From: Pseudomonadota bacterium
GTDB lineage: Bacteria > Pseudomonadota > Gammaproteobacteria > Steroidobacterales > Steroidobacteraceae
DNA length: 37,631 nt
Reading direction: 5' to 3'
NCBI GenBank assembly: GCA_021851405.1
Contig: JAJZDW010000030.1
Span: forward strand, 1 to 37,631
The first letter of the stretch is position 1, and each line of letters starts with the position of its first letter. Below are positions 16,415-24,423 of the stretch, piece after piece. Made by a program: the position numbers and the translations under genes. A model generated the notes under the pieces. It searched no databases. It had not been told where the DNA came from and saw only the letters and a program-made list of their open reading frames with translations.

Positions 16415-18970
16415 TCAAAGCCCGAGTGTGGCGCGCACATAGTAATACCCGCCATTGATCCCGAACGGCGAGAACATCGGGTACTGGAACACCCCGAGGG
16501 TGTCGCCGTATTTGAACGAGTCATAGTGCGCGAGCAGCGTGCGGTTGTATCGAGTCGGGTAGCGGTTGAAGAGGTTCTGGGCTCCGATCCGCACGGCCAG
16601 TCGGTGAGTCAGGCGATACCCAATGCTCAGATTGGTCAGCGCCGCGGTGGCGATCGTCGTCTTGAAGTATTGCGGCACGTTCGCCGGATGATCACCGCCG
16701 TCACTCTCCCACTCCGAGCTCGGTCCGTAGATCTGCTCCGTCAGATCGACGGTGAGCTTGCGAACCTGCCAGCGCGCGCCGAGATCGATCACGTACCGCG
16801 GGCTCGCCGTCGTCAAATCCGACACGGCCGTGGCGTCGTACAGCGTCTGTCCCGCCAGCCGAGATGGGGTGCCCGGCATCCGGGTGATCACGGTTTGATT
16901 GACATTCGCGCCGACCGACCAATCGATCCGCCCGAAGGCGTACTGCTGCGGAACATCGAAGGTCAAGTCCGCGCCCTGAGTGCAAGTGTCGATGCCGTTG
17001 GTAAACAGCGTGACCCCGGTGCTGCCGGTCTTCAGCACGGTCGGATCGAGCTGATTGCCGTTGGCCGCGATGGCCGCGTTGATCGCGGCCGCAGACGGTT
17101 GCGCGACGCCGTTCAGCGTACCGTACAGATTGCCGGTAGCGACGATCCGGTTGGTAATATTGATCCGATAGACATCGAGGGTGCCAATCACTCGCGAGCT
17201 GGGCTGCCAGACCAGTCCGACGCTGTATTGCACGGAGTGCTCAGGCCGCAGACCGGTGCCGAGCCCGAGCAGCCGGCCCCCGGGGGAGTTCGGCGGCAAC
17301 TGCACGAACGCGCTGGTCGGCGTCACGTTCGTGGATGAGTAGTACTCCTCGGCCAGGGCGGGGGCGCGAAAGCCGCTGCTGAGGGTGGCGCGCAGGGCGA
17401 CGCGCCGCGTCACCTCGTATCGGCCGGTCAACTTGCCGACGGTGGCCGAGCCGAAATCACTGTAATGCTCGTAGCGGCCGGCCGCATCGAGCTGCAGCGG
17501 TTGCACGGGGCGCGCCGCGACCTCGACATACAGCGCCTCGGTGCGCCGGTGATGCGTTCCGGCATCGCTCGGCGTGAACCCCGGGTAGCCCTGCGCGCCG
17601 CCGTCGAGATACGAAATCGGAATTCCGGCGCCAATCCCGTAGCTGTCCTCGCGGTATTGCACACCGGCGGCGACGTTCAGCGGACCGGCGAGCCCGACCG
17701 CGAAATCGCGGTCCACGTCGAGGTTCGACGTCCACTGCGTCGCTTGCAGATAGCCGTCATAGTAGTTCAACGGCGTAGGCCGTCCGGTCGCGGAGTAAAC
17801 CGCGGCGTTGGCCGAATGGAGCGTCTCGGCAACGAAGCGATCGCGGCCGTACGTGCTGCTGAGATCCCAATGCCAGCGGGAACCCGTACCCTTCAGACCC
17901 GCGGTGAGCGAGTCATCCGTTTCGCGGCTGGCCTCGAGCGGAACAAAGCCGAACGGAAAGGGATAAGTGACCGCACCGGTCAGCGGATCGGTATACGAGA
18001 GGGCGCTTGGCAGGCGGTATTTCTGGAAGGATTGGGCGCGCTTCAAGCCGTAGGTGCCAAAGACATACAGGTGCAGGCCGTCGGGGAGGGAGAACCCGGA
18101 ATTGAGCTCAAAGAGCTTCAGATCGTACTGCCCGTCGCCCTCCTCGGCGCCGAGGTAAGGGTAGCCCGCGACGTCCCGCATGTTCGAATCCGGGTAGGTG
18201 GCGAGGTTCGCCGGATTGATGACGCGCTCGTCGATGGCGCTGCGGTTGCTGCTGCCGTGGTGATGCACCTCTGCCGTCACGTTCAGGTAGCTGTGCGGGA
18301 GCGGCGCGAAACCGACGTTGACCGACACGTCACCGGTCAGGCCACCACCATCCATGTCCCCGCCGTAAGTGCCGCTGAGCGTGCCGCCGGACGCGCGCTT
18401 CTTCAGAATGACGTTGATGACGCCGGCGATCGCACCGCTGCCGTACTGGGCCGCCGCGCCCTGATTGAGCACCTCGATGCGCGAGATCGCCGCGACGGGA
18501 ATGAAATTCAAATCGGTGCCGGCACAGCCCTGATAGGGGCCGCTGTCCACCTCGATGTTCGCCGTGGTATGGCGCCGCTCGCCGTTGACGAGCACCAGCA
18601 CATCGTTGCAGCTCAGCCCGCGCAGCCGGGCCTGCAGCGTCTGTCCGGCCATGTCATTGCCGAAGGGCTGGGCGGTGAAGGCCGGGACGAGTTGGGCGAG
18701 CGCCGCGACCAGGCTGGCATTGCCCGCCGCTGCGCTGAGCGCAGACGCGCTCACGCGCTGCACCGGGACCGAGCTGGCGGCGACCGTGACGGCGGATTCT
18801 CTCGATCCCAGCACGACCACCTTTCTGAGACGGGCATTCGCGGCCGCGGTGCGGTGCCGGGGAGTCTGCCGGGCGGCCTGCGCGCGCGGGGCGGCGGCGA
18901 ACACCGCCACTGCCGCAAACCCCATCACGAACGGACACCGTGCGGCGTACGAGCCTTTGGTGTTCTGCAT
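16415..18970 (-). CDS. TonB-dependent outer-membrane receptor
   Basis: 851 residues from the ATG preceded by GGGGGAGAG. A signal peptide (FAAVAVFAAAPRAQA) is followed by a TonB-box-like segment (KVVVLGSRES) near residue 52. The plug domain contains LRGLSCNDVLVLVNGERRH and the highly conserved IEVLNQGAAAQYGSGAIAGVINVILKK. The rest is a 22-strand barrel with the expected C-terminal NLFNRYPTRY motif and a terminal aromatic/hydrophobic strand (YYVRATLGL). A Cys pair (SCND, QGCAG) in the plug is shared with receptors of the Xanthomonas/Caulobacter type. It imports a scarce ligand such as a siderophore, vitamin or glycan; no dedicated partner genes are adjacent, so the substrate is unknown. Confidence 0.93.
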   Translation of the reverse strand: MQNTKGSYAARCPFVMGFAAVAVFAAAPRAQAARQTPRHRTAAANARLRKVVVLGSRESAVTVAASSVPVQRVSASALSAAAGNASLVAALAQLVPAFTAQPFGNDMAGQTLQARLRGLSCNDVLVLVNGERRHTTANIEVDSGPYQGCAGTDLNFIPVAAISRIEVLNQGAAAQYGSGAIAGVINVILKKRASGGTLSGTYGGDMDGGGLTGDVSVNVGFAPLPHSYLNVTAEVHHHGSSNRSAIDERVINPANLATYPDSNMRDVAGYPYLGAEEGDGQYDLKLFELNSGFSLPDGLHLYVFGTYGLKRAQSFQKYRLPSALSYTDPLTGAVTYPFPFGFVPLEASRETDDSLTAGLKGTGSRWHWDLSSTYGRDRFVAETLHSANAAVYSATGRPTPLNYYDGYLQATQWTSNLDVDRDFAVGLAGPLNVAAGVQYREDSYGIGAGIPISYLDGGAQGYPGFTPSDAGTHHRRTEALYVEVAARPVQPLQLDAAGRYEHYSDFGSATVGKLTGRYEVTRRVALRATLSSGFRAPALAEEYYSSTNVTPTSAFVQLPPNSPGGRLLGLGTGLRPEHSVQYSVGLVWQPSSRVIGTLDVYRINITNRIVATGNLYGTLNGVAQPSAAAINAAIAANGNQLDPTVLKTGSTGVTLFTNGIDTCTQGADLTFDVPQQYAFGRIDWSVGANVNQTVITRMPGTPSRLAGQTLYDATAVSDLTTASPRYVIDLGARWQVRKLTVDLTEQIYGPSSEWESDGGDHPANVPQYFKTTIATAALTNLSIGYRLTHRLAVRIGAQNLFNRYPTRYNRTLLAHYDSFKYGDTLGVFQYPMFSPFGINGGYYYVRATLGL

Positions 18971-19135
18971 TTGCTTCTCTCCCCCCGCCCCCCGCGTAAT
19001 ATTCAGTGGGATATATCGAGTCCCAGCGATCCGCTCGGGCGCAGGCGCCACCCGACATCACGCTGCACGCCGCTTCCGGCGGACGGCGCCCCACTCCCAC
19101 GGCACCGCGAAACCACAGACGTCGGGGGTCGGACG

Positions 19136-19459
19136 GTCCTCTGGCGTGAGGGGCATCGCACACCGTTTCCGCCCACTCCGTCTACGCGGCAATGGAGCCG
19201 GGGCGTCTCCCGGGATCCTGCGGCGAAGCGCCGGTACCCTCAACATCCCGAGGATTCGTGATATTCATTCGTATATCACGAAGGATAGCAGAACCCTGCG
19301 AACGCATCCGTGCAGTGGATCCTCGCCGGGCTCAACCGCGTGACCGGGATTCGGGCCGGTCTCCGGGGCACGTCGGGCGCGGTCCGCAGCGCGGGTGCGC
19401 GACAGCCGCCGGCGCCGGGTCGGAAACGGCGATGGGGGCTCGGCGCACGAGGCAATCGG
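19136..19459 (+). repeat. Direct repeat copy A, flanking the AbiEii module
   Basis: About 324 bases that recur at 20944–21295 in the same orientation. The best-matched blocks include CACCGTTTCCGCCCACTCC, GGGGCGTCTCCCGGGATCCT, ATTCATTCGTATATCACGAA and AGAACCCTGCGAACGCATCC. Copy A lacks two short inserts present in copy B. It has no transposase and no terminal inverted repeats at its ends, so it is better described as a dispersed non-coding repeat than an insertion sequence. Confidence 0.85.
19255..19282. repeat. Perfect dyad inside repeat copy A
   Basis: TTCGTGATAT and its exact complement ATATCACGAA surround the eight bases TCATTCGT. In copy B the right arm is kept but the left arm has decayed (TCGGTCATAT). 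It could be a protein-binding site, a hairpin or the original recombination core of the repeat. Confidence 0.6.
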
Positions 19460-19608
19460 TACGCTGGGACGCCCAATGTTCGGCCCACCAGGCTCAGATG
19501 TCGTCCCGGCGCGGAAGGTGCAAGGCGGTTCCTCGCCATTGCCACACTCCTACGTCAATGTGTGACGCGGCGTCCCGCCGGAACCGGCATCATCCGACTC
19601 ACGCAGAT

Positions 19609-19820
19609 TTACGGTCGGATACCTGTGCATGCGCCCTGAGCCTCGCCGCTCACCTCGATCTCCGGGTCCTCGAGCAGGACATCACCGATGCGGGTGCGCA
19701 TGATAAAGGGCTGATTGATGGGGAGGACATTGAGCCTGGTGGGGAGGAGCACGTCCTCGGCCGATAGGCGCACGGCGCCCTGATCGATACCGCGCTCGGC
19801 GCAGTCGCTGGCACCGACTC
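19609..19820 (-). other. Possible small gene or gene remnant (minus strand)
   Basis: A frame open from about 19820 to the TAA at 19609–19611 encodes a protein-like sequence containing AVRLSAEDVLLPTRLNVLP, INQPFIMRTRIGDVLLED and PEIEVSGEAQGAC. A GTG at 19773 is the only reasonable start and no clear ribosome-binding site precedes it. It lies just downstream of the AbiEii gene on the same strand. It may be the C-terminal stub of a displaced gene. No family was recognised. Confidence 0.3.
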
Positions 19821-19856
19821 AGGATCGGCGGCTCTCCGAGGGGCGGGACACGGGAC

Positions 19857-20612
19857 TTACCGCCCGGTGTGCTCGCAGAGATCGCGATCCTCGGCCGCCT
19901 CGACCCTCCGTTCGGCCCGCTCGGCAAGAGACTGGAGTTCAACCCTGGCCCACCTAATGGCCTCGGGAAGGGCGGGAAGGTCGGCTGCGCGAATCGCCTG
20001 CCATTGCGTTGCGGCTTGAGGCAGAGCGCTCAATTTCTCGACGGATGCGGACAGCAATGCGAGTCGATCGGCCCCTAACACCGTGGCGAGCACGTCCTGA
20101 ACGTGTCGATACTGCGGGTGCTCGCTCACCGTCTTCCAGTCGAAGAGGTCGCGCGCGGTCAGTGTCCAGCCCCGGTAGAAGAGTTTCTTCGCGATGACCT
20201 CTTCGACAGGTTCGAGCGCAAACGGCAGCGTGGGGTCACACTCGGACTTCCGATTCAGCAATGAACCACTGACGATGAAGTCGATTTCCCCGTACGGGTG
20301 TTTGAGTTTCACCCACGTGGCGTCTTCCTCGTAGCCGCTCAAACGATCCTCGAGAGCCTCATTGAGCCGCGGCGTCAGGAATCCGATCCACTGAGCATCA
20401 TGGATGAATAAGTCAACGTCATCGCTGATCCGATGATCAAGGGCCAGCATGAGTCGCGTTCCCCCACCCATCAGCGGGTTCATGGACGCTCCGCCCGCAT
20501 GTTTCTCGGCATCCGCGGCAATCTCGGCTGCCAGCGCTACGAGCTCGCGCCACGAGCCGTGTTCCTTGAATTGACGGATTTCCTGTTGGGTTATCACGCG
20601 GCACTTTCCCAT
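19857..20612 (-). CDS. Nucleotidyltransferase, AbiEii/AbiGii toxin family
   Basis: 251 residues from the ATG. The nucleotidyltransferase signature is GGGTRLMLALDHRISDDVDLF (residues about 49–69), with the DxD pair in DDVDLF and a further acidic strand, YGEIDFI, near residue 111. The later segment EPVEEVIAKKLFYRGWTLTARDLFDW is the family's characteristic helix pair. Homologues transfer nucleotides to tRNA or other targets and act as toxins in AbiE-type phage-defence/toxin–antitoxin systems. The upstream small gene overlaps it by 19 bases, giving a coupled pair, but it does not look like a standard AbiEi antitoxin. The pair sits between long direct repeats and appears less GC-rich than its surroundings, suggesting transfer. 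Family good; defence role is inference. Confidence 0.8.
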   Translation of the reverse strand: MGKCRVITQQEIRQFKEHGSWRELVALAAEIAADAEKHAGGASMNPLMGGGTRLMLALDHRISDDVDLFIHDAQWIGFLTPRLNEALEDRLSGYEEDATWVKLKHPYGEIDFIVSGSLLNRKSECDPTLPFALEPVEEVIAKKLFYRGWTLTARDLFDWKTVSEHPQYRHVQDVLATVLGADRLALLSASVEKLSALPQAATQWQAIRAADLPALPEAIRWARVELQSLAERAERRVEAAEDRDLCEHTGR

Positions 20613-20878
20613 GCCTTCGCGCGCTGCATGCCGTTCGCCACGGTTTCCTGGTACAGGGAGCGGACCGTGAGCCACGTGCCACCGACCTGCAGGGCAGCTA
20701 ATAAGATGGACTGCGGCGGGCACTCGACAAACAGCGACATCAGGAGCGCTCGACTGAGATCGGATCCGATACCCGCCACTGACCCCGAGCGCAATGCGAG
20801 AGCCAGATCGGCCGTAGACAGTACACGCCCGTACGGCGCGTTCAAGTGCCCCGCGATCATTTCCAGATGAGATGTCAT
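20594..20878 (-). CDS. Small protein preceding the AbiEii toxin (candidate antitoxin or partner)
   Basis: 94 residues from ATG 20878 (a GTG four codons earlier, or further upstream, is possible). The sequence starts MTSHLEMIAGHLNAPYGRV and contains LSTADLALALRSG followed by a hydrophobic helix (LSRALLMSLFVECPPQSILLAALQVGG), then LTVRSLYQETVANG. It is not the helix-turn-helix type AbiEi. The 3' end overlaps the start of the AbiEii gene by 19 bases, so the two are translated together, the usual toxin–antitoxin arrangement with the antitoxin first. No known family was recognised; calling it an antitoxin rests on position and size. Confidence 0.6.
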   Translation of the reverse strand: MTSHLEMIAGHLNAPYGRVLSTADLALALRSGSVAGIGSDLSRALLMSLFVECPPQSILLAALQVGGTWLTVRSLYQETVANGMQRAKAWESAA

Positions 20879-21187
20879 CTTCGCAGTCACGTGGCAACTA
20901 TACCACCGAGGAGCCACTGCGAGATGAAGACTCCCCGTTGACAGTCCTCGGACGTGTCAGGGCCACCGCACACCGTTTCCGCCCACTCCCTCTACGCGAA
21001 AACGGAGCCGGGGCGTCTCCCGGGATCCTCCGGGCGCGCCGGCACCCTCGACATCCCGAGGATCGGTCATATTCATTCGTATATCACGAAAGATAGCAGA
21101 ACCCTGCGAACGCATCCGTGCATTGGATCCTCGCCGGGTTCAACCGAGTGAGGGGGATTCGGGCCGGTGTCCGGGGCGCGACCCGAA
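20879..21187. other. Interval upstream of the AbiEii pair, mostly repeat copy B
   Basis: This 309-base gap separates the AbiEii partner from the ModE-like gene, both on the minus strand. About 65 bases just upstream of the partner gene are unique and must hold its promoter; the remainder is the direct repeat. No gene was recognised in it. Confidence 0.5.
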
Positions 21188-21295
21188 TCACTCGGCGCGA
21201 TCCGCAGCGCGGGCGCGCGACAGCCGCCGGCGCTGCCGATTCGGCCGGCGCCGGGCCTGAGACGGCGATGGGGCCTTGGCGCACGAGGCGATCGG
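20944..21295 (+). repeat. Direct repeat copy B, running into the ModE-like gene
   Basis: About 352 bases matching 19136–19459 in the same orientation, with two extra short inserts near 21181–21197 and 21233–21250. The last 108 bases overlap the 3' end of the ModE-like coding region and supply its stop codon. Together with copy A it brackets about 1.5 kb holding the AbiEii pair. Confidence 0.85.
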
Positions 21296-21607
21296 AGCGA
21301 GCGCTTGGCTCGCGAGCGCCTGCACTTCGCGATCGAACGCGCGGTAGGCGCGGATGAGTGCTGTACCCAACGGCGTCAGCGCCGCTCCCCCGCCGCCCGA
21401 GCCGCCCACGGTGGCGGTCGTGACCGGCGTCGCGAAGGAATGATTGAGCTGATCGAGCAGCAGCCAGGCCCGCCGGTAGCTCATCTTAAGGCCGCGCGCG
21501 GCCTGGCGCAGCGAGCCGGTACGCTCGATGCCTTCCAACAGCTCCACCTTGCCCGGACCGATCGAGCACCCGGCGGCAAAATCAACCCGAAAACGGACCT
21601 GTGTCAT
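21188..21607 (-). CDS. ModE-type winged-helix (LysR-like N-terminal domain) regulator
   Basis: 139 residues. The N-terminal part is the standard ModE/MopB-type DNA-binding domain: GPGKVELLEGIERTGSLRQAARGLKMSYRRAWLLLDQLN (residues about 20–58), then GGSGGGGAALTPLG and a C-terminal helix AYRAFDREVQALASQAL. There is no TOBE/molybdate-binding domain, so it is the stand-alone form that often controls molybdate or redox genes. The start is the ATG of MTQVRFRVD. About the last 35 residues (SCAKAPSPSQARRR…) are low-complexity and basic and are encoded by repeat copy B, so the natural C-terminus has probably been replaced. No molybdate genes are adjacent. Confidence 0.82.
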   Translation of the reverse strand: MTQVRFRVDFAAGCSIGPGKVELLEGIERTGSLRQAARGLKMSYRRAWLLLDQLNHSFATPVTTATVGGSGGGGAALTPLGTALIRAYRAFDREVQALASQALAPIASCAKAPSPSQARRRPNRQRRRLSRARAADRAE

Positions 21608-21831
21608 TGCGTTTCGCCCGTGTGGCGGACTCGAGGTCTGGTGCATCAGCGGCCTGAACGGTTCGATGAAGATTGCCCCGCCAGCTGACGCCAGGGCGCC
21701 GTCCGACGGCGTCCCCGGCGATCCGCCGTTCCCCGCTCCGGCCTGACCTCGAACGGGCGTTCGCGCTGAGCCCGTTCCCTTGCGACTCGTAGGACCGCGA
21801 CCGATCGTCAGACCCGTTCGCCGCGCATCGC

Positions 21832-23334
21832 TCAGGCGACGAGCAGCCCCTGCCCGGCCAACAGGCGCAGCGCGCGCTCGAGCGCCCCCGGGTGCGGTGC
21901 CTCACTCACCCCGATCGCGCGCAGCCAGTCTCGCTCCAAGCGCGCCGCATCCCGATCCCCGTCGAGCAGGCCGACCAGCGCGCGCAGCGTCGCATCCGCG
22001 GCCAGCAGGCCCGAGGCCCCGCGCACCGTGAGCGCCTCGCCGCGCTCGGCCTGCAGACGCGCCACGGCGCTCGCCTGCGGTTGCGCGCCCGCCGCGAGCA
22101 CGAAGCTCGGCGGCTCGGCGTACATCTCCAGCGCCCCGGTGTCTTCGGACTGCAGCAGCAGGCTCACGAGTTTGCCCTCGGTGAGCGCATCGATGGGCGC
22201 GGCGGCGGCGAGCCGCGCCTCGATCCGGGCGCGCAGCTGCGGATACGCCAGCGCCTCCGGAAACACCGCACCGAGCTCGGCGTAGAGGACCTTCGGGACC
22301 GGCTCGCTGCAGGTGAGCTCGCGCCCGAAGACGTCGCGAAACGTCACGGCACTCTCGTCCGTCAGGACCGCCTCCGGCACAGCCCCGAGGGAGCTGCGCA
22401 GGTACACCTGCGCGAGCGTCGCGGCCGAGGGACGCGCCTCGACCGAACGGTTCGAGCGACAAAGGATGCTCTGTCGAAACCCGCTGCAGCCGATGAAATC
22501 CAGATACTGCTCGCGCACCAGGCGATCCGGGATCGCCTCGAGCCAGCGCTGCACCGGCTCGGGCAGGCGCGGCCGTTCCCGGGCCGCAAACCCCGACTCG
22601 GCGACGAATTGCAGCCCGAGCGCACGCGCCCCGTCCATGAAGTCGAGGAAGTAGACCGGCTCGTTTTCCTCGGCGAGCAGATCGTAGCGGATCAGCGCAT
22701 CGGAATCGTTGTAGGCGCCGAGCAGGCGCCCGAACAGCTGCCGCTCGAGCGTGTTCGGCGGCATCGCCCCGATGATGAACTCGCACACCTGGCGCGCCTC
22801 GCGCACCTTCTCGTGCGGGTCGGCGATGTCCTTGGTGTGAAACACGCTCAGGTCGCGCAGGATCTGGCGCACGTGCCCGCCGGGGTAGGCGTTGTAACTG
22901 AGGTAGGCGAGACCCTCGGGCTTCAGGTGCCGGGCACAGATTGAGAGAATCGCCTGCTGCGCCGCCTCCGGAACCCAGGAGTACACGCCGTGGACGAGGA
23001 TGTAATCGAACTGCCCGGCATCCTCCGGGAACGACCGCACGTCTTCGGCCCGGAATTCGCAAGCGCTCACGCCGCCGCGCTCGGCATAGTCGCGCGCTCG
23101 CTCGATCGCGCTCGCGGAGGAGTCGATGCCGAGGCAGCTCGACTGAGGATAGGCCGCCGCGATCGGCACGAGGTGTCCGCCCTCCCCGCACCCGAGCTCG
23201 AGGATACGGCTGGTGGCGAGCGGCGGCGCTCGCACCCCGAACAGGGTGGCCGCCGTGGCGATGCGACTCGGAGCGCCTTGGGGGTAGAACTTCCCCGGGT
23301 AGTGCAGCTCGTCGTACGGACTCCGGCTGCTCAA
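21832..23334 (-). CDS. Protein-lysine methyltransferase, PKMT type, with methyltransferase regulatory domain
   Basis: 500 residues. The N-terminus YDELHYPGKFYPQGAPSR and ATLFGV is the hallmark of the PKMT family, followed by the SAM motif ILELGCGEGGHLVPIA (residues about 43–58) and FDYILVHGVYSWVP. From about residue 215 the segment YDLLAEENEPVYFLDF begins the methyltransferase regulatory domain. The C-terminal 130 residues resemble the family's winged-helix-like tail. Rickettsial PKMT1/PKMT2 methylate lysines of an outer-membrane protein. The start is TTG (23334), which overlaps the stop of the upstream PEP-CTERM gene as TTGA, so the two are translationally coupled. That makes the PEP-CTERM protein or another surface protein a candidate substrate (inference). 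Confidence 0.85.
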   Translation of the reverse strand: MSSRSPYDELHYPGKFYPQGAPSRIATAATLFGVRAPPLATSRILELGCGEGGHLVPIAAAYPQSSCLGIDSSASAIERARDYAERGGVSACEFRAEDVRSFPEDAGQFDYILVHGVYSWVPEAAQQAILSICARHLKPEGLAYLSYNAYPGGHVRQILRDLSVFHTKDIADPHEKVREARQVCEFIIGAMPPNTLERQLFGRLLGAYNDSDALIRYDLLAEENEPVYFLDFMDGARALGLQFVAESGFAARERPRLPEPVQRWLEAIPDRLVREQYLDFIGCSGFRQSILCRSNRSVEARPSAATLAQVYLRSSLGAVPEAVLTDESAVTFRDVFGRELTCSEPVPKVLYAELGAVFPEALAYPQLRARIEARLAAAAPIDALTEGKLVSLLLQSEDTGALEMYAEPPSFVLAAGAQPQASAVARLQAERGEALTVRGASGLLAADATLRALVGLLDGDRDAARLERDWLRAIGVSEAPHPGALERALRLLAGQGLLVA

Positions 23335-24182
23335 ACCTCCGACTCTCGATCCTCGGGCCGCTTACGCCGGCGCAACGCCGCGAGCAGTCCGATGAAGCCC
23401 GCACCGAGCAGCGCCAGCGTGCCGGGCTCGGGCACCGAGGAGGACGCCCCCGTCAGCGCCGGATCGGGCGAGGTGAGCAGATTGACCGTCGCGGTGCCGG
23501 AGAACGACGGGTCGAACACCAGTTGCGAGGTCGTGGAACCCTCGAAGCTCCCGATAAAGAACCGATCGTTGCTCCCGATCACACTCGCCCCCGAAATCAC
23601 CTGCACGCCGAGGTAGTCCCGAACGAGCGGCAGCTCGGTATACGGATTGGTGCCGTTCAGATAGAGGTTGAAGTCCGTCACCACCGTGCGGCCGGAGACC
23701 ACACCCTTGGTGGCGATCTGACCATACCCGGACAGCGAGTACGATGCGGCCGAGAGGACCGGGGTGTAATCCACCCGCTCCTTGGTGTGCAGGATGCCGC
23801 GGCCACTGAAGGCCCCGAAATCGATCGCGAACGCACTGCCCGAGTTCAGCGTGGCGGTGGCGAAGACGTTCGCGCCGGGCGTCACGGCACCGGTGTCGCT
23901 CTTGACCTTGGTGAGGTCGAAGCCGCAGACGAACGGCACGTTCAGCGGCTGAGAACCGCCCGTGCCCTTGGTCTGGTTGATGTTGTAGCCGCCGCTCTCC
24001 GTCGCCGCGATGACCGAACCGTTGCCGGTCAGGGTCGGGCCCTGGCCCCATTGGAGGGTGCTGAGCTCCCCCTGCGTCGTGCAGGTCGCGCTCGGCGCCA
24101 CGGGTCCGGCGTGGGCCCCGATGGGGGCCGCCGCGAAGGCCGCGGCCCAGAGCGCGCGGCGGTGTCTTTTCTGGCGAAGCAT
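23331..24182 (-). CDS. PEP-CTERM sorting-domain exported protein (1)
   Basis: 283 residues. The signal peptide (ALWAAAFAAAPIGAHA) is followed by a Ser/Thr/Gly-rich beta-type domain with three Cys (two early: SATCTT and FVCGF). The C-terminus has the tripartite sorting signal: SVPEPGTLALL, a membrane helix (GAGFIGLLAAL) and a basic tail RRRKR. Exosortase recognises this signal and the protein is expected to reach the surface or exopolysaccharide matrix. A ten-residue tail continues after the basic cluster and its stop overlaps the start of the methyltransferase gene. Ribosome-binding site GGGAGGAA lies upstream of the ATG. Unlike the other two PEP-CTERM genes here, no sigma-54 promoter was found in front. 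Confidence 0.9.
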   Translation of the reverse strand: MLRQKRHRRALWAAAFAAAPIGAHAGPVAPSATCTTQGELSTLQWGQGPTLTGNGSVIAATESGGYNINQTKGTGGSQPLNVPFVCGFDLTKVKSDTGAVTPGANVFATATLNSGSAFAIDFGAFSGRGILHTKERVDYTPVLSAASYSLSGYGQIATKGVVSGRTVVTDFNLYLNGTNPYTELPLVRDYLGVQVISGASVIGSNDRFFIGSFEGSTTSQLVFDPSFSGTATVNLLTSPDPALTGASSSVPEPGTLALLGAGFIGLLAALRRRKRPEDRESEV

Positions 24183-24343
24183 GTCGTTCCTCCCGTCCTT
24201 TGCCCGCCCAACCCCCAGGGCCGAACGCAGGCTGCTCCAGGTTACAGTGTAAACCGGGACACCGGGGACGCGCTGGCGGCTGTGCCGGGGGGCAGAAGAC
24301 CTCGAGAGCTCCCCCGGCCGACCGGCCGCGGTGACCGCGAAAA

Positions 24344-24361
24344 CTGTCGAAAAAGTTTACA
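24344..24361 (+). promoter_or_regulatory. Upstream activator motif TGTC-N9-TACA before PEP-CTERM gene 2
   Basis: CTGTCGAAAAAGTTTACA. Fourteen of eighteen bases match the motif at 31483–31500 in the same orientation relative to its gene. Exactly 63 bases separate it from the GG of the sigma-54 promoter. The position fits an enhancer-binding-protein site. Confidence 0.75.
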
Positions 24362-24423
24362 TCGCCTCCCAGAGCCGAAAATCATGACTCTTCATCTATT
24401 TGTTTTTATTCGAAATTCTAGAT

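Larger units (their letters stand above)
18971..19856. other. Long non-coding interval upstream of the TonB receptor, containing repeat copy A
   Basis: 886 bases with no convincing long gene. It contains the receptor's promoter region (AT-rich patch near 18999–19020), repeat copy A (19136–19459) and a possible small minus-strand frame (19609–19820). The rest shows no recognisable feature. Confidence 0.45.

Noticed and set aside
19136-21295. Insertion sequence or transposon ends
   Set aside because: The repeats are direct, long and non-coding, and no transposase, integrase or terminal inverted repeats were seen between or beside them.
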